Assembly (NCBI GenBank): GCA_008638375.1
Contig: CM018032.1
Span: 57,293,382-57,357,381, forward strand
Length of the DNA stretch: 64,000 nt
Origin: Nyssa sinensis
Lineage: Eukaryota; Streptophyta; Magnoliopsida; Cornales; Nyssaceae
Reading direction: 5' to 3'
A program made the translations under genes and the position numbers. The notes under the pieces were generated by a model that worked only from the letters and a program-made list of their open reading frames with translations, searched no databases and was not told where the DNA came from. Of this stretch, positions 61,001-64,000 are shown one piece after another (the first letter of the stretch is position 1; the number at the start of each line of letters is the position of its first letter).

Positions 61001-62555
61001 GTCATCAGCCATGGAGATAACCGACCTGATAAATTTGCAGACAAAAGATTCATTTCATTTAGATTGTTTTTACAAGACTATTGATTTTATTTATTTTATG
61101 TATTTTTACTTTTACTCGGATAGCCACTGTGTTTGATTTAGTGGAGGATTTAGAATTTTTTGCAAGAATTTATTATTATTATTTTTTTAATATTTACATT
61201 TACTTGGATGGCCATTGTGCTAGATTTAGTGGGAATTCCACTAGAGTTTTAGGAATTTGAAATTTCAGTCAAAATACCGCGATTCTTGTTTAGAAAAAGA
61301 AACGTCACTTGTATTAATTTTCAGAATTTTATATTGCACTGGTTGAGCTATCAAGGGTTCTAATATTTCCTAGATACTACAATAGTTAACATCCTTATTT
61401 GAATTTGCTATTTGATTCCCACCTTTACATTTACCCTCTGAGTTGCTACCTGTCCAACACCTTCAGTTTTGATTCTATCTTTTATGTTGGGGTTGGATGT
61501 TAAAACTAATACTACACTTGATTTTTTTTTTCTTCAGATATATAACTTAGATGCATTTAATAGAGCATGTATTTACTTCGTAGACTTGTTTTGTTGTATA
61601 TGATATATTTTTTCTTAAGATATTTTAGGTTCTTACTTTCTGTTAGTGCATATATTAAAATTTTCCATAATCCACTGCTTTTCTACAAATTTCCCTTATT
61701 TTGGGCTGAAGCCGATGTTCCCATCCAAATTTGTGAACACCCCAGGTTTTACCTACCCAGCAATTTGGTTTAAATGATGAAACAAGAAGCAGAAACACAT
61801 TATGATCTCATTATGACTGGTGCTTTTGTTTGAATGAAATGATTGTACATTTCATTCTAACCTCCAACTATTTATGTGCCAAATTCATGACGAAATCCGA
61901 TCGCAAGTAATCTAATTGAATAGAGGGAAAATTTGGGATATTTCTTTAATATAGTTTGCATTCTTGCACCATGTTGATGCAATTTGCTGCCATTTATATG
62001 CCAATATTTTCGAAGGTGTCATTGGATAAGTGGGAGCATTAATTGTGACCCTCTCTCTTTCTCTAAAATAATTCTAACCCCAGTTTGGTACAAAATTGAC
62101 ATGTTCTATCGTTGTTTAATACTAAATTTATCAAATTTGTTTGGAAGTTCACTGGATTCTTGTGTTCCGTATGCATCTATTTATTCATGCTTTTGTTGCT
62201 TACAATTGCTATTCACGACATTATGCAAAGCTTCTGTGTGTGTGTGTCTGTCTCTGTATCTGTCTGTGTGCACATGTTTAAATAGATGCAGGTTTTCTGT
62301 ATCTGTGGCTTTCGTCCACAATTTAGTTTAATTTTTGTAAACTTTCATGTAATAAGATGTTATGATGATAGAGTTGACTTTAGGGGCCCATAAATGATTA
62401 ATACCCTCTTTAATTTATTTGCAGATTGCATATGGTTTTCTCTTCTCCAAGGCATTTAATGGTTGCTGGAGGATGTATCATTGTGATGGAGATTGTGTAC
62501 AAAATGGACTTCTCGCTACCAGGCTTTCTTATTTGCTCCACAATTTTGGGCTTTG
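52008..62555 (+). CDS. MTP12: Zinc transporter of the ZnT5/MTP12 type (N-terminal part; runs off the window; apparent +1 frameshift)
   Basis: Exons: 52008-52066, 53577-53770, 53861-53946, 59236-59320, 59804-59882, 59973-60103, 60225-60311, 60479-60591 and 62425-62555, about 321 codons so far. They encode the hydrophobic N-terminal half found in human ZnT5 and plant MTP12: FIFSCLVPSSILFLVLQKPW, VVPSIINGVITALYFILW, GLKSCGPVRAIMAEYSGAVL, RGHVWKKVGGLIAML, AVPIFAGILSALRRV, FLFPVAMWDMII, ILIFYVDSIAEER and LHMVFSSPRHLMVAGG. The alignment to ZnT5 (QKPF...CGPLR) makes the call firm. The cation-efflux domain itself lies beyond 64000. In its family it loads zinc into the early secretory pathway as a heterodimer. 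Exon 2 carries one base too many near 53650: CAG C TAC TTG; without it all exon phases agree, with it the frame stops at 53692. Intron 5 is U12-type AT-AC. Intron 3 (5.3 kb) is full of transposons. Confidence 0.85.
54062..55085 (-). mobile_element. LINE 3' fragment in MTP12 intron 3 (minus strand)
   Basis: Minus-strand frames encode the RNase/RT-linker and zf-RVT region of a plant LINE: GVWKAIQNGKEDFSHLVRFK, VGKGSRVRFWEDHG, then (other frame) IASNKEALIVDCVAYMGG-like coding, and SWGAILATKNLKNRG, RCYMCKEEEKVDHLLVNCWM, ARDVWNFVFSLFGCSRVMLA. It ends at 54062 in an A-rich tail. Stops and frameshifts separate the blocks, so the copy is dead and 5'-truncated. Confidence 0.8.
55725..57330 (+). mobile_element. 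LINE 3' fragment in MTP12 intron 3 (plus strand), split by a later insertion
   Basis: The first part (55725-55839) encodes FPLYTLASNKRAFVAVYITL and AGGGLVWSPSFLR, matching the IASNKEA...GGNLVWSP block of the LINE at 54062. After an interruption (55840-56563) coding resumes with WTLDKSKVFTTKS-like and WNIIWKSKVPTKLAFFVWLA-like blocks (with frameshifts), then ASRCCMCKKKKEM, ARDAWSLMLSLFGCCWVMPC and [20 protein letters not shown]. It ends near a T-rich 3' stretch (57310-57330). Dead copy. Confidence 0.8.
55840..56563. mobile_element. hAT-like non-autonomous element nested in the LINE
   Basis: A 724-bp insert is flanked by a perfect 8-bp duplication, TCTATGAC (55832-55839 and 56564-56571). Its ends are related inverted repeats: TAGGGACGACAAATTGCG on the left, and TAGGAATGGCAATAGAGCGG on the right when reversed, followed by GC-rich subterminal CGGGGTCGGGG-like tracts. 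The 8-bp duplication points to the hAT superfamily. No transposase frame is present. Confidence 0.8.
58096..58125 (-). mobile_element. LINE tail-only insertion flanked by a target duplication
   Basis: TATGGGCATTAT (58084-58095) is repeated at 58126-58137. The ~30 bases between, read on the minus strand, contain TTTACTTATCAAAAAAC, the same 3' tail as the LINE fragments at 40869 and 30012. It looks like an extremely 5'-truncated LINE insertion. Confidence 0.6.
59883..59972 (+). other. U12-type AT-AC intron in MTP12
   Basis: The 90-base intron begins ATATCCTTTT, a perfect match to the U12 AT-AC donor, and ends AAAATAC. A branch-site-like TAACTTAAC (59954-59962; consensus TTCCTTAAC) lies about 11 bases before the 3' end. 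No GT donor is usable there, and this splice joins ...YSPF to the SFDDVPDTE frame with correct phase (1/1). Confidence 0.85.
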
Positions 62556-63827
62556 GTATGAACCAGAACTCGTCTTCAAACTTTCAATGACTAATATTGC
62601 AAAAATGTTGGGCATTTATTAAAATAAAAATGTATGTGATTTATTCTTTTCTAGTTAGATGAACAATTAAACCTCGTAACTCAAGCTTGTAGCTTTGGTC
62701 TTTCTCTTTTTTTTTTTTTTTTTGGTGACACCTTTCAGTTGAACTGGCTCTATCAGACTATAATTGTCCTCCATCTTTTTGACTTCGAACTTGGGTTTGT
62801 AGGACCTTGCCTATATTGCCATTGCCTTAAAATGGGAATGGTGATTTTGTGGATACTAAGTTGATGTGGTTATAAAAAAATGCTTTCGTTTTTTTTTTTC
62901 AGTTGTTAAAACAATGGCACTTATCTTAGTATGTTATTATTGTAATATACAATGTGTAGTTTGCTTCATGAACTCTCATTTACTTCTTCCTGCTGGTAAT
63001 GATATCAGTTCCTAGGGTGAAATCTTGTCTTTAGGTTGCATCAAGGACAAGAGTTGCTTGTCTTTGATATGGGAACAACGTTTTTGACATGGAAATTGAA
63101 GAGAAAAATAAAATAAAATGAAGAGCATAAATTGTAATGCAACAAGGAAAAAAACACATCGACACATGGCTAGATGTCCAACTTGGTAAAATACAGACAT
63201 ACGCACATAAAATAGGTCTGTCCTTGCTACATGCTTATATATACTTCTATAGGTGTGAAATGATGTTCCAACATTTGCTTTCATTTGCTTCGATAATAGA
63301 TCAAAATACAGGCAACGAAGCCACCTTACTTAGATCCCAGGATTGTGTTATTGGATTAGCGAATTCTATGCATAATTACTAATTTCCCTTGACTTCTCAC
63401 AATTGCCCCGTTATCAATTATGGAGTTCTTCAATTGGTTAAACTTCAGGAAAAGGATGATTCTACCTGTTTCAGAAAAGCTAGGTCAGCAACCAATCAGC
63501 TGAAATGTGATTCATTGAATATTTGCCAACTTCATCTTAGCCTTCATTCCTTCAATTAAACCTACATTAGTTCCAGAAATGTGATTCATTAAATAATTAT
63601 TTTGCTGCTACTCTACCTTTTCTAAGACCATCCATTCATGAGTGAAGCATGTGCACCTGTTGAGTTGGGATAAAAACTGTGTGGAAGTCACAAAACTATT
63701 TATTCGAAAATACATGAACAGCAATAATAATGTGAACCTAGTAGAAAAACAATCATGCTTTTAGTAGGTGATTGCTGCAGGCTTTCACTCTCAAATTTTT
63801 AAAGTAACATGTTGATTTAATATTAGG
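62556..63827 (+). other. MTP12 intron, incomplete; no further exon recognised
   Basis: The ninth exon ends at donor G|GTATGA in phase 1. I find no downstream acceptor followed by a fitting MTP12 frame before the window ends, so the next exon is probably outside. Confidence 0.5.
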
Positions 63828-64000
63828 GGCCATTGCTTGGTGCAATGGTAAAAGCTTTGTCTGCCAAGTGTGAGAACACAATTTCAAATCTGAGCCAGCC
63901 ACTTTGTGTATATAATACCAAAGGCTATGACCCTTTTTATCCAATCCACCTCTTCCAACATCTTGTATTCATAGGGTCTAACACCTGGTAGTGGCCCTTC
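63828..64000 (+). mobile_element. Probable SINE, 5' part, cut by the window edge
   Basis: It begins GGGGCCATTGCTTGGTGCAA and has an A-box-like TTGGTGCAATGGTAA, then AATTTCAAATCTGAG in the B-box position about 45 bases later, as in decayed plant SINEs. The 3' end and target duplication are not visible. Confidence 0.5.

Overview
The window is plant nuclear DNA, most likely from a woody eudicot. It is AT-rich, its genes are widely spaced with long introns, it carries protein families found only in plants (DUF26 cysteine-rich secretory protein, P-class PPR, plant-type MTP12 and M50B-like proteins), and it is littered with SINE, LINE, MITE and LTR debris. I cannot name the species; a Fagales tree would fit, but that is a guess.

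Eight protein genes can be supported. From left to right they are: a DUF26 secretory protein (+, one exon, 4159-5031); an uncharacterised Ser-rich plant protein (-, 7814-8563) with a duplicated core promoter; a P-class PPR protein (-, 14125-15549); an M50B-like HEXXH membrane protease (+, nine coding exons, 17416-24714); Elongator subunit ELP5 (-, nine exons, 27901-33881); type I phosphomannose isomerase (+, five exons, 37361-43865); ribosomal protein eS7 (-, five coding exons, 46506-48263); and the N-terminal part of a ZnT5/MTP12-type zinc transporter (+, at least nine exons from 52008, running off the right edge). The exons of the five spliced genes were assembled by hand from splice sites, reading phase and remembered family sequence.

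Three conserved genes (phosphomannose isomerase, eS7, MTP12) each carry what looks like one extra base that breaks the frame, while the rest of each gene looks healthy. Either the assembly has +1 indel errors or these copies are damaged. The MTP12 gene also has a clear U12-type AT-AC intron and perhaps a second, GT-AG, minor-class intron.

The space between and inside genes is mostly transposon material: two tRNA-derived SINEs with target-site duplications, LINE 3' fragments in introns of PMI, ELP5 and MTP12, a hAT-like element nested in a LINE, a Stowaway MITE, a 550-bp inverted-repeat MITE with a second inverted copy at the left edge, an AT-rich element with long inverted repeats, a four-copy dispersed repeat, and a decayed Ty3/gypsy integrase fragment. 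The genes do not form a pathway: they cover secretion and defence, organelle RNA processing, proteolysis, tRNA modification, mannose/ascorbate metabolism, translation and zinc transport. No CRISPR array, operon, virus or clearly new system was seen.
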